Shown piece by piece: positions 63,252 through 64,000 of a stretch of DNA of 64,000 nt. Origin of the DNA: Lachnospiraceae bacterium (GTDB lineage Bacteria; Bacillota; Clostridia; Lachnospirales; Lachnospiraceae); the NCBI GenBank assembly GCA_017617545.1, contig JAFZVZ010000017.1, positions 124,001-188,000 of the forward strand, read 5' to 3'. Position numbers and translations under genes: made by a program. The stretch's first letter is position 1. Each line of letters opens with the position of its first letter. The notes beneath the pieces were generated by a model, which did no database searches, had not been told where the DNA came from, and saw nothing but the letters and a program-made list of their open reading frames with translations.

Positions 63252-64000
63252 ATGTATCAGGCTTTTTTGATCAAATACGCAGAGATCGGATTGAAAGGAA
63301 ATAACCGTTCCTATTTCGAGGATTGTCTCGTAAAGCAGATCCGATACAGTCTGCGACTTGTCGGCGACAGTTATCAGGTGCGCAAGGAACCCGGCCGCAT
63401 CTTCATCGAATGTCCGGAAGGATACGATTACGATGACACGGTTGAGGCGATCTCGCGCGTGTTCGGTGTCGCAGAGTATTGTCCCGTCGAGATCTGCAAG
63501 AGCACGGAATGGGAAGATATCCTTGAGGCTTGCAAGTCGTATGTCGAGCGCAATGTGACGGACCGCAATACAACGTTTAAGGTATTCTGTAAGAGAGGCG
63601 ACAAGAATTATCCGAAGGAATCGCCGGAAATCTGCGCGGATGTCGGAGAATACCTGTTGCAGTGCTTCCCTGAGCTCAAGGTCGATGTTGTCAACCCGAA
63701 GCTTCGCTTTACGGTGGAAGTGCGCGGACGTGTTTACATTTATACGGACAGCTATCCGGGTCCCGGCGGCATGCCTGTAGGCTGCAACGGCAAGGCGATG
63801 TTGCTTCTCTCGGGTGGTATTGACAGCCCTGTCGCGGGATATATGATCTCCAAGAGAGGCGTATACATCGACGCGACGTATTTTCACGCGCCGCCGTACA
63901 CGAGCGAGAGAGCTCTGCAGAAGGTGATCGATCTTGCGCGCATCATTTCGAAATACACCGGCCCGATCCATCTGAATATCGTGAATTTTACGGAGATCCA
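63252..64000 (+). CDS. thiI: tRNA 4-thiouridine/thiamine sulfurtransferase ThiI (3' end missing)
   Basis: The frame from ATG 63252 is open to the window end; about 249 residues are visible of a usual ~390-480. Starts MYQAFLIKYAEIGLKGNNR, a THUMP domain covers about 60-165, and the PP-loop ATPase motif LLLSGGIDSPVAGYM lies near 185. ThiI uses ATP and a persulfide to make 4-thiouridine at tRNA position 8. GAGGTTAGC precedes the ATG. Follows the cysteine desulfurase, its usual sulfur donor. Confidence 0.94.
   Translation, partial: MYQAFLIKYAEIGLKGNNRSYFEDCLVKQIRYSLRLVGDSYQVRKEPGRIFIECPEGYDYDDTVEAISRVFGVAEYCPVEICKSTEWEDILEACKSYVERNVTDRNTTFKVFCKRGDKNYPKESPEICADVGEYLLQCFPELKVDVVNPKLRFTVEVRGRVYIYTDSYPGPGGMPVGCNGKAMLLLSGGIDSPVAGYMISKRGVYIDATYFHAPPYTSERALQKVIDLARIISKYTGPIHLNIVNFTEI

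Overview
The window looks like a low-to-mid G+C anaerobic Gram-positive chromosome, most likely a Clostridia member (Lachnospiraceae-like). The grounds are gene content (GGGtGRT protein, 2-hydroxyacyl-CoA dehydratase-type activase, indolepyruvate:ferredoxin oxidoreductase, PyrK-dependent dihydroorotate dehydrogenase, class B sortase, HrcA/CIRCE heat-shock operon), AGGAG-type ribosome binding sites and SigA-type promoters with 17-base spacers. Nearly all of it is ordinary core chromosome. I see no prophage, insertion sequence, CRISPR array or rRNA operon. Both ends cut a gene: a surface repeat protein at the left and thiI at the right.

Layout. 1-3048: 3' part of a secreted repeat protein, more A+T-rich than the rest. 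3139-12797: ABC-F ATPase (minus), then nnr, a CBS-domain protein, rlmH, a eukaryotic-type hisA, an unknown membrane protein, serS, a left-handed beta-helix protein and a small membrane protein. 12920-21287: GGGtGRT protein with a NifU-like partner (minus), class B sortase with a degenerate phosphoesterase (plus), and a 1415-residue activase/dehydratase fusion (minus). 21537-28202: pyrK-pyrD-pyrE-queA, argH (minus), an unknown membrane protein. 28365-35615: iorA-iorB-PHP protein-methyltransferase, nfo, a DUF6273-type protein and a phosphopantetheinyl transferase. 35678-42358: argG (minus), maf, argC, argJ-argB-argD; with argH this covers arginine synthesis from glutamate except ornithine carbamoyltransferase. 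42491-51173: comEA, a two-component system, a GerMN lipoprotein, comEC, pssA-psd, holA. 51307-54864: rpsT, tRNA-Ser (minus), lepA, hemW. 55057-64000: CIRCE-controlled hrcA-grpE-dnaK-dnaJ, then prmA, rsmE, a cysteine desulfurase and thiI.

The most striking observation is not a gene. The octamer ATTTTCCG (either strand) occurs about 48 times by my reading, against about 2 expected by chance; its variant ATTTTACG occurs about 17 times more. Together that is about one per kilobase, in several reading frames and in intergenic DNA. It recurs beside or inside several predicted promoters and forms one terminator stem next to comEA. The window also encodes ComEA and ComEC, so a DNA-uptake-type signal is one hypothesis among several. 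All counts were made by eye and need recomputing.
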